NCBI GenBank assembly: GCA_020345705.1
Contig: CP070766.1
Location: forward strand, 2,298,157-2,310,033
Source of the DNA: Candidatus Zixiibacteriota bacterium
GTDB lineage: Bacteria > Zixibacteria > MSB-5A5 > GN15 > PGXB01
Reading direction: 5' to 3'
DNA length: 11,877 nucleotides
Positions within the stretch are counted from its first letter, which is position 1. The number at the start of each line of letters is the position of its first letter. Below are positions 1 through 7,814 of the stretch, in pieces. The position numbers and the translations under genes were made by a program. The notes beneath the pieces are model-generated. The model did no database searches and was not told the origin of the DNA. It worked only from the letters and a program-made list of their open reading frames with translations.

Positions 1-38
1 GCGGTGCGCACGTGATTGATATTTCTGGACCTTTATAA
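1..38 (+). CDS. C-terminal end of an unknown gene (partial)
   Basis: One + strand frame stays open from the window edge to a TAA at 36-38 and reads GAHVIDISGPL. The stop codon abuts the ATG at 39, which is typical of genes in one transcription unit. Eleven residues cannot identify a family, and a chance open frame of this length is possible. If real, it is the upstream partner of the nuclease-like gene. Confidence 0.35.
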   Translation, partial: GAHVIDISGPL

Positions 39-536
39 ATGATGACCGAATTCAAAGAAAGTCAAATCAAAGACCTTTTTCAGTCAAATCAGAGTCAGGC
101 AAAGGAGTTGCTGACGAAACTTCCCATCTTTTGTGGCGAGAAAGGTGATTTTTCAGGTCTGCGTGGCTGGGTTTTTGAGAAGACCATCCAGTATTGCATT
201 CGCCGGGAACTCAAAACACAGGGCGTGATGGTAACACTTCAAGAACAAATCAATCTTGGCGGAAGATCAAGAGTAGACTTGATAGTCGGAGAAACTGCAA
301 TTGAGATAAAACTCCGTGGATTGTTCTCTGGAAATTCGATTGCAAGGTATCGCAAGTGTAAAGCACTTGCGAAGAAGCAAGGTTACAGCGACTACATATG
401 CCCCACACTTGGCGAGACTTACGAACCGTATCGTGATGGTATGATTGGCGTCTTTGGCACAGAGAGTGCATTCTTCTTGGATGCACCTGGCGAATGGGCC
501 AGATTTATGAATCGACTTATTCAATCTCTAAGATGA
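39..536 (+). CDS. Small PD-(D/E)XK nuclease-like protein
   Basis: This 165-residue soluble protein has no signal peptide or membrane segment. Residues 78-92 form the beta-hairpin core of the PD-(D/E)XK nuclease fold: Asp80 in VDLIVG, then Glu89 and Lys91 in IEIKL. A helix at about 41-58 carries Glu47, which may complete the metal site. The family includes restriction enzymes, mobile-element nucleases and repair nucleases. No sequence-specificity domain is visible, so the substrate is unknown. Two adjacent ATGs (39 and 42) could start it. There is no strong Shine-Dalgarno sequence, and the ATG directly follows a TAA stop, so translation may be coupled to the upstream frame. It faces the polysaccharide genes tail to tail and looks like an accessory gene. 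The fold call is moderately sure; the function is not. Confidence 0.72.
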   Translation: MMTEFKESQIKDLFQSNQSQAKELLTKLPIFCGEKGDFSGLRGWVFEKTIQYCIRRELKTQGVMVTLQEQINLGGRSRVDLIVGETAIEIKLRGLFSGNSIARYRKCKALAKKQGYSDYICPTLGETYEPYRDGMIGVFGTESAFFLDAPGEWARFMNRLIQSLR

Positions 537-546
537 GCCAGTCAAT

Positions 547-600
547 GTAGGTCAAATCTATCCGAGATTTGACATCAAGCCTCAGACAGGCTTGACCTAC
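547..600. repeat. REP/BIME-like double palindrome bounded by GTAG
   Basis: Two perfect hairpins sit side by side. Hairpin A has arms GTCAAATC (551-558) and GATTTGAC (566-573) with a 7-nt loop. Hairpin B has arms CAAGCCT (576-582) and AGGCTTG (588-594) with a 5-nt loop. GTAG (547-550) precedes A on the + strand, and GTAG on the - strand (complement of 597-600) precedes B. The 9-nt ends GTAGGTCAA and TTGACCTAC are also perfect inverted repeats. A GTAG tetranucleotide 5' of a hairpin is the hallmark of REP elements recognised by RAYT (TnpA-REP) proteins, and an inverted pair is the BIME arrangement. The position between convergent genes suits a bidirectional terminator too, but there is no T-tract. 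Confidence 0.7.
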
Positions 601-1724
601 TATGAACGTGATGCAAGAGCAGTCCCGGTGCGTTCGGCGAGGCGGTTGACGATCGGAAAGGCGCGGTTGAAATCGTCGCGGAGAAGGTCGAACGACTCGC
701 TGTTTCTCTCGCGAATGCCTTTTCTCATTGTATCAAACAGGATAACGGCAATAAGGGATACTATAAAGGCCGCGAAACCGAGAAGGATTATCGTCCGGAG
801 CCGATGCGGGCCGGATTTGATCGTCGGAAGCGAGGGTGTATCGAGAATCCTGACGATCGGAACGTCTTTTTGAGCATCGAGCTTGGCGATTTCATACTGT
901 TCGGTCAGAAAGGTAAACGTCTGCGATTTGATCTCGACGTCGCGCTTCAGTTGTGCGATTGTCTTGAGGACTTCGGGATCACTTGTAAGATTCCAGTCGC
1001 GGTTTAGAGACTGGTACGTTTCAAGGCTGTCCTCGGCACGGCGAAGGCTTCTCTCGTGCTCGGCCAGTTCTCGTTCGATGTAACGGACGTTTTCCTTTGC
1101 CCGCGACCGACGGCTGTGGATGTTGAAATTCTCAAGCTCGGTCATGTACTGGCTGAGCAGTGCCTGCGACAGCCCGGGATACTTCGTCTCGACCGTGAGA
1201 TTGATGACGCCGGTTTTCTTGTCCGTCCGCACCGTCGTGACATTGTCCAGAGCGCTATGAAGCCTCTCAGGACTGTCCTGGTCAAAGTATTTCGGCAGTG
1301 TCGTTCTGGTCGGACGGCCGTCGTGCATGAATCGATATTCTTTACCGATAAGGCTGTCCGCCACGAGTCGCGATTTGAGAATGACGGGAAACAGCTGTGA
1401 TGAGTTTTCATCCTCAAGTTGCATATTATCCAGCCCTGTCAGGCTCTTGAGCTCGGCCATGCGGTCCATCTTGCCGGAGGGAAGAATGATGGCCCGGGAG
1501 CTGTACTTGTTGGGTGTAAGAAGAACGGCCACGCCGGTGATGAGCATGACGCCCAGCACCGCCCCGATAATTATGTTTTTGCGGTGCAGGGCGAATCGGA
1601 CCAGTTCAAACAAATCAGCATCCGTGCTGGCCGAAGTGTCGTTATGCATCGCTGAACCGTTTTCAGGTCTTCCGGTACCCTCGCGTTTGTGCGATCGATT
1701 GATCAATGTAAACCGTTTATTCAT
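600..1724 (-). CDS. Wzz/GNVR-type polysaccharide chain-length protein
   Basis: This 374-residue inner-membrane protein has the polysaccharide co-polymerase layout: a cytoplasmic N-terminus, a membrane segment at about 50-69, a long periplasmic region rich in predicted coiled coil (about 195-270), and a second membrane segment near 310-330. A Pro-rich stretch just before the second segment (TPSLPTIKSGP) is usual in the family. There is no Walker motif or fused tyrosine kinase, so it is a Wzz-like rather than a Wzc-like form. Such proteins set the chain length of polymer made by Wzy. The first ATG (1724) lies 3 bp after the upstream stop with a weak AAGTGA site. A second in-frame ATG at 1649 (residue 26) precedes the more typical N-terminus. 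It is the last gene of the cluster. The TAG stop is followed in frame by another TAG inside the REP-like element. Confidence 0.88.
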   Translation of the reverse strand: MNKRFTLINRSHKREGTGRPENGSAMHNDTSASTDADLFELVRFALHRKNIIIGAVLGVMLITGVAVLLTPNKYSSRAIILPSGKMDRMAELKSLTGLDNMQLEDENSSQLFPVILKSRLVADSLIGKEYRFMHDGRPTRTTLPKYFDQDSPERLHSALDNVTTVRTDKKTGVINLTVETKYPGLSQALLSQYMTELENFNIHSRRSRAKENVRYIERELAEHERSLRRAEDSLETYQSLNRDWNLTSDPEVLKTIAQLKRDVEIKSQTFTFLTEQYEIAKLDAQKDVPIVRILDTPSLPTIKSGPHRLRTIILLGFAAFIVSLIAVILFDTMRKGIRERNSESFDLLRDDFNRAFPIVNRLAERTGTALASRS

Positions 1725-1727
1725 TGG

Positions 1728-3041
1728 CTAATCACTTATTGCCGGTTCCGGCGACTCCTGCGTTTCGAAGTCTTCGATATATGCCGGCTCTCTTACAGTA
1801 CCGTCCCTCTGAACCTTGGACTCGATCCTTGCACGATGCCTCCGGACCGCATCTTCGACAAAGGCTTTGAATTCGGCCTGGAATCTTTCTTTGGAGAACC
1901 GCATGGCGTTCTCTCTGATTTCTTTCGCGTCGAAGCGATCTTTGACCTTTTCGAATTTCTCGATCGCTTCGTTCAGGCAGTCGGGATCTTGTTTATCGAA
2001 AAATATGCCCGTCCGGCCGTCGATAACGGTCTCGAGGCTTCCGCCCCGACCGTAGGCAATGACCGGCGTGCCGCAGGCCTGAGCCTCGACTGTCGTTATT
2101 CCGAAGGGCTCGACCGAGGCTGTCACCAATGCGCGCGCCTTACTCATATAATCGAACACCTCATCGTGTGGCCGATGGCCGAGGAACGTGATATTGTCGG
2201 CGGCCCTGGACTTCAGCTTCGACATCTCCGGTCCATCGCCCAAGATGACAAGTTTCCTTTCTGGATTGGATGAAAAGGCATCAACAATAGTGTCGAGCCT
2301 TTTGATAGGCACCAGTCGAGCTGCAGCAAGGTAATAATCTTCTTTTTCACGTGTCAGCTGGATGTTTTCAGTGTCAACAGGAGGATAAATCACGGTCGAT
2401 TCACGGTCATAGTGCTTCTCGACCATACGTGCCATATAATGCGAATTCGCCACACAATAATCAGGTCTCTTTCTCGCAGTATAATCCCAGGATCGAATGT
2501 GTTGCAGTATGGATCTAGCTAAGGGTCCCTTGATGTACTTTTTCAATCCTGTCTCTTTGAGGTAGTAATGGTGCAAATCGTAGGCGTAGGCCATCATACC
2601 ATTGAAGTAACAGATATGGATTTGGTCGGTAGCTGTCAGCACGTTCTTCGCTACCGCGTGTGATGAGGAGATAATTACGTCGTACTGCGAAAGATCAAAC
2701 TGCTCCACCGCCAAAGGGTAGAACGGCAGATAAGACCGGTATTTGCGCTTGGCGAAGGGAAGCTTTTGAAGGAATGACGTGCTTATATCGGCGTTTCTGA
2801 AAGCGGAATTTCTGATACTGTCCTCACGTGCAAAGAGAGTATAAATCGGGCCGGGAAAGAGCTTGTAGATTTCCGCAAAGACATTTTCGGCTCCGCCGAG
2901 AGTCATCAGCCAGTCATGCACCAGCGCTGTTTTCATGGCGGTGATTCCGGCGGGGGCACCGGCGACGTTCTCAGCAAGATCTCGATTTCTCTGCAAGCTG
3001 TGAAGAGTTAAGCTGCGTCGACCTTCCGAATCCATTCTCAC
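1728..3041 (-). CDS. GT4-family glycosyltransferase, WbaZ-like
   Basis: This retaining GT-B glycosyltransferase probably transfers a sugar from a nucleotide donor to the growing lipid-linked repeat unit. The N-terminal Rossmann half begins at about residue 36 (MKTALVHDWL, with the LGGAE acceptor-side loop at 48-52). The donor half carries R242 and K247 in ARLVPIKR, the GDGPE turn (268-272) and the EX7E pair E311/E319 in EPFGITTVE. The long frame starts at a GTG (3041) preceded by a strong AGGAGA with 7-nt spacing. Most relatives would start at the ATG at 2936, which has only a weak site. The choice leaves a 35-residue polar N-terminal extension in doubt. A 212-bp gap separates it from the previous GT4 gene; only 3 bp separate it from the Wzz-like gene. 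The sugar cannot be told from sequence. Confidence 0.9.
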   Translation of the reverse strand: MRMDSEGRRSLTLHSLQRNRDLAENVAGAPAGITAMKTALVHDWLMTLGGAENVFAEIYKLFPGPIYTLFAREDSIRNSAFRNADISTSFLQKLPFAKRKYRSYLPFYPLAVEQFDLSQYDVIISSSHAVAKNVLTATDQIHICYFNGMMAYAYDLHHYYLKETGLKKYIKGPLARSILQHIRSWDYTARKRPDYCVANSHYMARMVEKHYDRESTVIYPPVDTENIQLTREKEDYYLAAARLVPIKRLDTIVDAFSSNPERKLVILGDGPEMSKLKSRAADNITFLGHRPHDEVFDYMSKARALVTASVEPFGITTVEAQACGTPVIAYGRGGSLETVIDGRTGIFFDKQDPDCLNEAIEKFEKVKDRFDAKEIRENAMRFSKERFQAEFKAFVEDAVRRHRARIESKVQRDGTVREPAYIEDFETQESPEPAISD

Positions 3042-3253
3042 AAAGGTATCTCCTGCAAATAGCTTCCATGCTTTCGGAGATATTTTCTAACATACTGTGT
3101 GCCGCGAATTTGCATTTGATATTTAAATGTGAGACAATGAGTTACCGCACCGGGGATGGTGCTGAATGAGTAAAATCAGGAGAAATATTCCGGTAGCCTC
3201 GGAATTTCCTTCCGGGTAGCTCCCGATTGAGTTGCTGGCAAGGTCAGCTCCGA
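3042..3253. other. 212-bp intergenic gap inside the polysaccharide locus
   Basis: This is the only large gap between consecutive glycosyltransferase genes, so it may hold a second promoter. I see no convincing -35/-10 pair on the - strand. Two weak 5-bp hairpins are present (GCACC/GGTGC at 3147-3162, and CGGAA/TTCCG near 3200-3214), neither followed by a T-tract. The clear element is the AGGAGA ribosome site just upstream of 3041. Confidence 0.5.
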
Positions 3254-4312
3254 TTAAACAGATTTGATGACGTCCAGCAGAGCTTGGGCGGATTTATCCC
3301 AGCTGAATTCCTGGACGCGCGCGGAGCCGCGGGCGATCAGCTGGCTTCGGAGGTCTTCGTCGTCCAATAGAGATTTCATCTTGGCGGCAATGTCGGTGAC
3401 GTCGTATGGGTCGCAGTAAAGGGCGGCATCCCCGCATACTTCCGACAGGGAACTTGTATTGGACACAAGGCACGGACAGCCGCAGGCCATCGCTTCCAGC
3501 GGCGGAATACCGAATCCTTCGTACAACGAAAGATACAGGAACACTTTCGCGCCGGAGTACAATGCAGCCAGCTCTTTATTGGGTATGAATCCGGTGAAGA
3601 TGACTCGATCACGGGATTGCAGCAGTGTTATTATTTCTCCGCTCGCCAGATGACTGTTCTCCGAGCCGACAATTACCAGTTTGATATCGTGCCGATTCAG
3701 CTCTTCAAAAGCCTGAAGCATTCTCTTGAAATTCTTCCTGGGATTCAAAGAGGATACGGTGAGGATGTAGTCGCCGTACTCATTATGACGACTGCTTGAA
3801 TCAGGCTGAAGAAAACAATCGCAAACCGCGTCGTTAATGACAATTATTTTTTCATGGGGTACGTGTAATAATCTAATTATCTCTCTTTTGGAAAACTCAC
3901 TCACCGTTACAACCTTGTCCGCGCTTTTTGCGATCCGGGGGATGACATATCGATAGAACCTGGCGAATCTTCTCGAAAACCATTCAGGATTTTCCATGAA
4001 GGCGACGTCATGAATGGTGACGATCTTGGGCCGATAGTACAGCGGCGCAGTATTGGCCAGATTGGCCAGCAGGGGGCGAACCCTCTGTCGCCTCAGGAAT
4101 CTCGGCAGTGAAAACTGCTCCCACAGATGACCGGTAAACCTGCCGATCCTTTCTGCGTTCAGCTCATCGGCAAGCTCGTTATGAAAAGTATCATGCGGCG
4201 ATACAAACACAGTGTCGGGCACAAGCTCTTTCAGCCGCCGGGCGATTTCGGCGGCGTAGCGCTGGACGCCGGTGGTTTGCTGTGTTAGAAACCGGGCGTT
4301 AACTACGATCAC
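3254..4312 (-). CDS. GT4-family glycosyltransferase (group 1, RfaB-like)
   Basis: This 352-residue GT-B enzyme has no membrane segment. The N-terminal half shows the acceptor loop TTGVQRYAAEI (13-23) and HDVAF (101-105). The C-terminal half shows SLNPRKNFKRM (188-198), with basic residues that bind the donor diphosphate, and a canonical EX7E motif: E265 and E273 in EGFGIPPLE. The start is a GTG at 4312 with AGGAG about 8 nt upstream. It overlaps the end of the Wzy-like gene by 14 bp, so translation is probably coupled. It is likely one of the repeat-unit assembly transferases. Group-1 enzymes of this type often transfer mannose or related sugars, but the specificity here is not readable. Confidence 0.92.
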   Translation of the reverse strand: MIVVNARFLTQQTTGVQRYAAEIARRLKELVPDTVFVSPHDTFHNELADELNAERIGRFTGHLWEQFSLPRFLRRQRVRPLLANLANTAPLYYRPKIVTIHDVAFMENPEWFSRRFARFYRYVIPRIAKSADKVVTVSEFSKREIIRLLHVPHEKIIVINDAVCDCFLQPDSSSRHNEYGDYILTVSSLNPRKNFKRMLQAFEELNRHDIKLVIVGSENSHLASGEIITLLQSRDRVIFTGFIPNKELAALYSGAKVFLYLSLYEGFGIPPLEAMACGCPCLVSNTSSLSEVCGDAALYCDPYDVTDIAAKMKSLLDDEDLRSQLIARGSARVQEFSWDKSAQALLDVIKSV

Positions 4313-5576
4313 TTTCGTTCTCCTGCCAGAGGGCCAGCATGAATCCCAGGGTCATCATCAAAGCCGGGGATTCAATCACATTCAAAGTTGTACCATACGT
4401 GAAAAGAACAAGGCAAAAAAGAGAGAAGTAAAAGCACTTCCTTTTAAGGGGAGTGAGCATCAGGACGTTGTAGATCAGGTACAAGAGAAAAAGCGCGAGA
4501 AATATGGTTCCAAAATCAACGAGGAAATAGACATAGAGATTATCGGCGGCGTTATAAGCGCTCTCTTCGAAATAATGCTGAGCCGCGCCGATCCCGCCGA
4601 CGCCGCGACCAGTCACAAACATGTATCCTGAAGATAACAAAGCAAGTGCTTCCGGCCACATAGTCTGCATTCGTTCGACATACGAAGCCGACACCGCTGT
4701 AATGATGGTGCTGCCGGAGCTGAGGTGGTCCGTCACTATCGTCGGTGAAGTCAGTGCAACCGCGGGGGGAATGATGCCGGCGAGGAGTATCAGTATCAGA
4801 AGCAACTTTACTGCCAATCCCGAAATCGGCCGGTATGTATCGCCATATTTCTCCCAACTATTTATCAGGAAATAAAAGATTGCCAGGAAAAGAAAGGCAA
4901 CGATGGAAGATTTGGAGGTCGTCAGGACGACGCCGGCCAGAGATAGAATCAGCAAAATTATATTTCCTAAATTTATGCGGCGCGAGAAAGTGTCGGAAGG
5001 ACTCAAGTGAGAGGCAAGATACAGGGTGGACAGAGAGGTCAGAAGAATTGCGGTCTCGAATGACGCCCTGGCAAAACCCGACAGCCTGGGGAGGGTGAGG
5101 GTCCACCATTTTCTTGCCGCCTGGATGGGGACGCCGTACGCCTCGTACTCGAATCCGGCCCAGGGCAGGTCAAAGAGCAAGTCAAGAAGCAGGCCGAGCA
5201 GGATTATCGGCACGAATACGTGAAAGAGGCGGATGAGAAAGGTTCGCTCAAGTCCGAAACTGTAGATAGCCAGGAACCCGATGAAAAACGGCAAATAAAT
5301 TTTGGCTCCGAAAAGCACCTGAAGCAAAGCCAGTCCGTTGAAAAGGCCGACGACAATCCCGTAAAGAATAACGGCGAGCAGAACAAGCAATAATCTGTTC
5401 ATGCGCGCCGAGAATGCGGTTCGAATAACGAAGTACAGAAATATCGCGACCAGGAAGGCATCCTTCAGGTATATAAAAATCGGAAATCCGGCGTGATAAA
5501 GAGCGTATCTTAACGGCGCTTCGCAAGCGGTGATAAAAAACCAAATGTAAATCAGTTTTCTGGTTAATCCGTTCAT
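4299..5576 (-). CDS. Wzy/WaaL-like O-antigen polymerase or ligase
   Basis: This 425-residue, very hydrophobic protein has about ten to twelve membrane segments and one large extracytoplasmic loop (about 274-345), the layout of the Wzy/O-antigen ligase superfamily. Motifs include RLSGFARASFETA (164-176), TSKSSIVA (220-227), the arginine-bearing YVERMQTMW (299-307), GRGVGGIGAA (323-332) and DNLYVYFLVDFG (345-356), which resembles the conserved loop-to-helix junction of Wzy_C proteins. It would polymerise repeat units in the periplasm, or ligate chains to an acceptor. Position in an operon with flippase, transferases and a Wzz-like protein favours polymerase. It begins at an ATG that shares an ATGA with the stop of the upstream glycosyltransferase, and its end overlaps the next gene by 14 bp. 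The family call is firm; polymerase versus ligase is not. Confidence 0.85.
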   Translation of the reverse strand: MNGLTRKLIYIWFFITACEAPLRYALYHAGFPIFIYLKDAFLVAIFLYFVIRTAFSARMNRLLLVLLAVILYGIVVGLFNGLALLQVLFGAKIYLPFFIGFLAIYSFGLERTFLIRLFHVFVPIILLGLLLDLLFDLPWAGFEYEAYGVPIQAARKWWTLTLPRLSGFARASFETAILLTSLSTLYLASHLSPSDTFSRRINLGNIILLILSLAGVVLTTSKSSIVAFLFLAIFYFLINSWEKYGDTYRPISGLAVKLLLILILLAGIIPPAVALTSPTIVTDHLSSGSTIITAVSASYVERMQTMWPEALALLSSGYMFVTGRGVGGIGAAQHYFEESAYNAADNLYVYFLVDFGTIFLALFLLYLIYNVLMLTPLKRKCFYFSLFCLVLFTYGTTLNVIESPALMMTLGFMLALWQENESDRS

Positions 5577-6757
5577 TTCATCACGGCCCGATAGACGCCC
5601 ATGTATTGCTTGACAATTTTTTCCCGGGCAAACTGCCCGGCGGCCTCAAGGCAGTATGATGCAAAGCCGCCGGCCTTGTCCCTGTCATCCGAAAACATGC
5701 GCATTTTTTCCTCAAGGTCGCCCTTGCACGCCGGATCAAAAAGAAAGCCGGTCCGGTTTTCGGCAATCATTTCCGGTGCCCCGCCGCGGTTCGACGCGAT
5801 AACCGGCACCCCGTGGGAGTACGATTCAATCAAAACTCTCGGAAAGGCATCATCGGCCAGCGACGGAATAATCATGACATCGACGTTGGAATAAATCTCC
5901 TCAGGTTTCCGGTGCCCCATGAATCTTATTTTATCCGATCGGCATCGTTCGATCAGGCGTCTTTCGTACGCGGCTGAGAGACCTTTACCGTACACGTGCA
6001 ATCTGGCGTCCTTGAGGTCGGCTTTTTTGAAGCGCTCGATTAAGTACTCAAATCCTTTGATCGGGACCAGCATTCCGGCACAGCCGAAGGTTATCGTGTT
6101 GTTTCTGGTACGGGCGATTTCGGACCGGGCGTCCATGTCGGCGGCATTGTAGATGGCAGTTTTTATCTTTGCCTTTCTGAAATAGCCGAAGTTCAGGTGC
6201 TTTTGAAGAATAAACCGGCTGACCCCGACGACGCCATCCACATACAACGACAGCATTTTCCGGGGGAATGAAAGGATTCTGCAATCCAGGCACTGCCTGG
6301 TGCAGTTCCTGTCATTTCGATACATGACGCTCCGGGGACAGAGAAGATAATGGTCTCTGATTGTATGCACTATGGGTACGCCTGACCTTCTGGCGGCTTT
6401 CCAGACGGCCACCGAAAAACCGGCCAGGTTGTTGGTATGAACGACGTCGGGGGACTCCTTTTCAATAATGCCGGCAAGCATCGATGGAACGAAGGGATTG
6501 TATGAGTCAATGAGATGCCACAGCGGTTTTTTAAGCGGACTTTGCTCTTTGGCGGATTTTACCCAGTAGAGATTCGGGATTTTTCTGTAGTGTATTCTGA
6601 CGCCGTTGACAATTCCGGCATGGTCAATGTCCGCGGTCGAGACGATGACCGGCGTCAAGTCTTCTTTCATGAATCCCTCGGCAAGGACTTCGACGGATTT
6701 TTCAGCGCCTCCGACAGCATTGGGATGGTAGAGATTGTTAATGATCAGGATTTTCAT
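5573..6757 (-). CDS. GT4-family glycosyltransferase with Cys cluster
   Basis: This 394-residue GT-B enzyme opens with MKILIINNLYHPNAVGGAE (1-19), the classic GT4 start and acceptor loop. HTIRDHYLLCP (131-141) is followed by a cysteine cluster C140, C152, C156 and C159, which is seen in a subset of GT4 enzymes and could bind a metal. The donor half has GMLVPIKGFEYL (228-239) and VYGKG (255-259). At the EX7E site the first position is Asp303 and the second Glu311 (DAFPRVLIE), a conservative variant. The start is an ATG with GGAAG about 10 nt upstream. It overlaps the ATP-grasp gene by 20 bp and the Wzy-like gene by 4 bp (ATGA), so these three genes are one operon. It probably adds one sugar of the repeat unit. 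Confidence 0.91.
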   Translation of the reverse strand: MKILIINNLYHPNAVGGAEKSVEVLAEGFMKEDLTPVIVSTADIDHAGIVNGVRIHYRKIPNLYWVKSAKEQSPLKKPLWHLIDSYNPFVPSMLAGIIEKESPDVVHTNNLAGFSVAVWKAARRSGVPIVHTIRDHYLLCPRSVMYRNDRNCTRQCLDCRILSFPRKMLSLYVDGVVGVSRFILQKHLNFGYFRKAKIKTAIYNAADMDARSEIARTRNNTITFGCAGMLVPIKGFEYLIERFKKADLKDARLHVYGKGLSAAYERRLIERCRSDKIRFMGHRKPEEIYSNVDVMIIPSLADDAFPRVLIESYSHGVPVIASNRGGAPEMIAENRTGFLFDPACKGDLEEKMRMFSDDRDKAGGFASYCLEAAGQFAREKIVKQYMGVYRAVMK

Positions 6758-7775
6758 GATCGTATTTCTTCCGGATATATTTAACTACCGCGGATGCATA
6801 CTCGCGTTCGAGATCGGGTCTTTCCTCGGTGAATTGCCAGCGGTTCTTGTCGCGATTATAGAAGCCCGTAGAACGCACAATGCCGATCGGTCCGATGTGA
6901 ATGCCCTGGAATTCGAGAAGATAATGCATTTTTCCGTTAAAGCATATATCCAGCCCGGCAATCGGCAAATCGAGCTGGTCATATACTTCTTCGGCATAAT
7001 CAAGAAGCGCGTCGGGTGGTGTCTCAAAAAGAAATTTACCGCTGCCACTGGCGCGGAAGTCCCTCCTGCGCACCAGCCGTTTGAACACATAATATTTGTC
7101 AAAGAAGACAAGGACCTTGTAGTCATTCTCGAGATTCGGAATGTAAGGCTGGAGGATGTGACGGACGTCCTGTTTCAGGAAGTACTCATCGTACTCCCTG
7201 ACATAGCGAAAAGGCAGAAGGTACTTCTTAACGCGTTCCTTGAGAAATCTCTTAAGGTGATTTCTCCAGAGCGTATCACAGCTTTTGATATGCTTTATCA
7301 GCTTTTTCCTTGATTTTATCAACCTCACATGCCGGCTGGCGGCGCCGAACGGCAGTTTGAAGACCAAAGGAAAACCGGGCTTATAGTTGTGCAATTCCCT
7401 TATACTGCCCAGGTAAATGGAGCGTGGATCCTCTATGCCGACCTGCCTCTTGTAGAGTTCCTGATAGCCCTTATTTTCGTGACACCGGTTAACGTCGAAT
7501 GACGGAATCAGGATGTTATTGTGCTTCAGGAGCATCAGGAGAATGTCTTCCGCGTACATATAGTACTCTCTGTCGGGGTTGCCGGAATAGACGATATAGG
7601 AGTTTTCGATATCAATCGGGTTATTGGCAAGCTGGTGGTACGAATATACTCTGGGAGGGTAGCCAAGGCCTGCAAATGTCGCCTTCAATTTCTCCATATC
7701 AAGGCTTACCCAGGCCTCCACCTGCTGTCCAAAAAAATCGTCGTAGCAGGTAAGTATGATCAGACTCCGCTTCAT
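6738..7775 (-). CDS. ATP-grasp (RimK/D-Ala ligase-like) enzyme of the polysaccharide locus
   Basis: This 345-residue soluble protein has an ATP-grasp core. Residues 136-152 (PLVFKLPFGAASRHVRL) match the strand with the ATP-binding lysine (K140) and the following glycine/small-residue loop. Residues 219-235 (YKVLVFFDKYYVFKRLV) match the central RimK-like strands. RASGSGKF (241-248) fits the loop before the catalytic site. Asp276 in AGLDI and Glu289 in LLEFQGIHIGP fit the metal ligands, with Gln where Asn is more usual. ATP-grasp ligases make acyl-phosphate intermediates and join carboxylates to amines or thiols. In this setting it may attach an amino acid or other acid to a sugar or its precursor. 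The substrate is unknown. The N-terminal 100 residues are a divergent pre-ATP-grasp domain. The start has only a weak ribosome site, and a 39-bp gap separates it from the flippase gene. Confidence 0.78.
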   Translation of the reverse strand: MKRSLIILTCYDDFFGQQVEAWVSLDMEKLKATFAGLGYPPRVYSYHQLANNPIDIENSYIVYSGNPDREYYMYAEDILLMLLKHNNILIPSFDVNRCHENKGYQELYKRQVGIEDPRSIYLGSIRELHNYKPGFPLVFKLPFGAASRHVRLIKSRKKLIKHIKSCDTLWRNHLKRFLKERVKKYLLPFRYVREYDEYFLKQDVRHILQPYIPNLENDYKVLVFFDKYYVFKRLVRRRDFRASGSGKFLFETPPDALLDYAEEVYDQLDLPIAGLDICFNGKMHYLLEFQGIHIGPIGIVRSTGFYNRDKNRWQFTEERPDLEREYASAVVKYIRKKYDHENPDH

Positions 7776-7814
7776 GACATCCGACTTATAACTCCCATAT
7801 CCTTGTAGTTACCG

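Noticed and set aside
3130..3146. GTGCGGTAACTC on the - strand resembles the ops/JUMPStart element (GGCGGTAG) found before polysaccharide operons.
   Set aside because: Two of the eight core bases differ, the element belongs to proteobacterial RfaH control, and it lies inside the cluster rather than at its start.
6735..7313. A 192-codon open frame on the + strand opposite the ATP-grasp gene.
   Set aside because: It mirrors the codons of a well-supported - strand gene and shows no recognisable motif or ribosome site.
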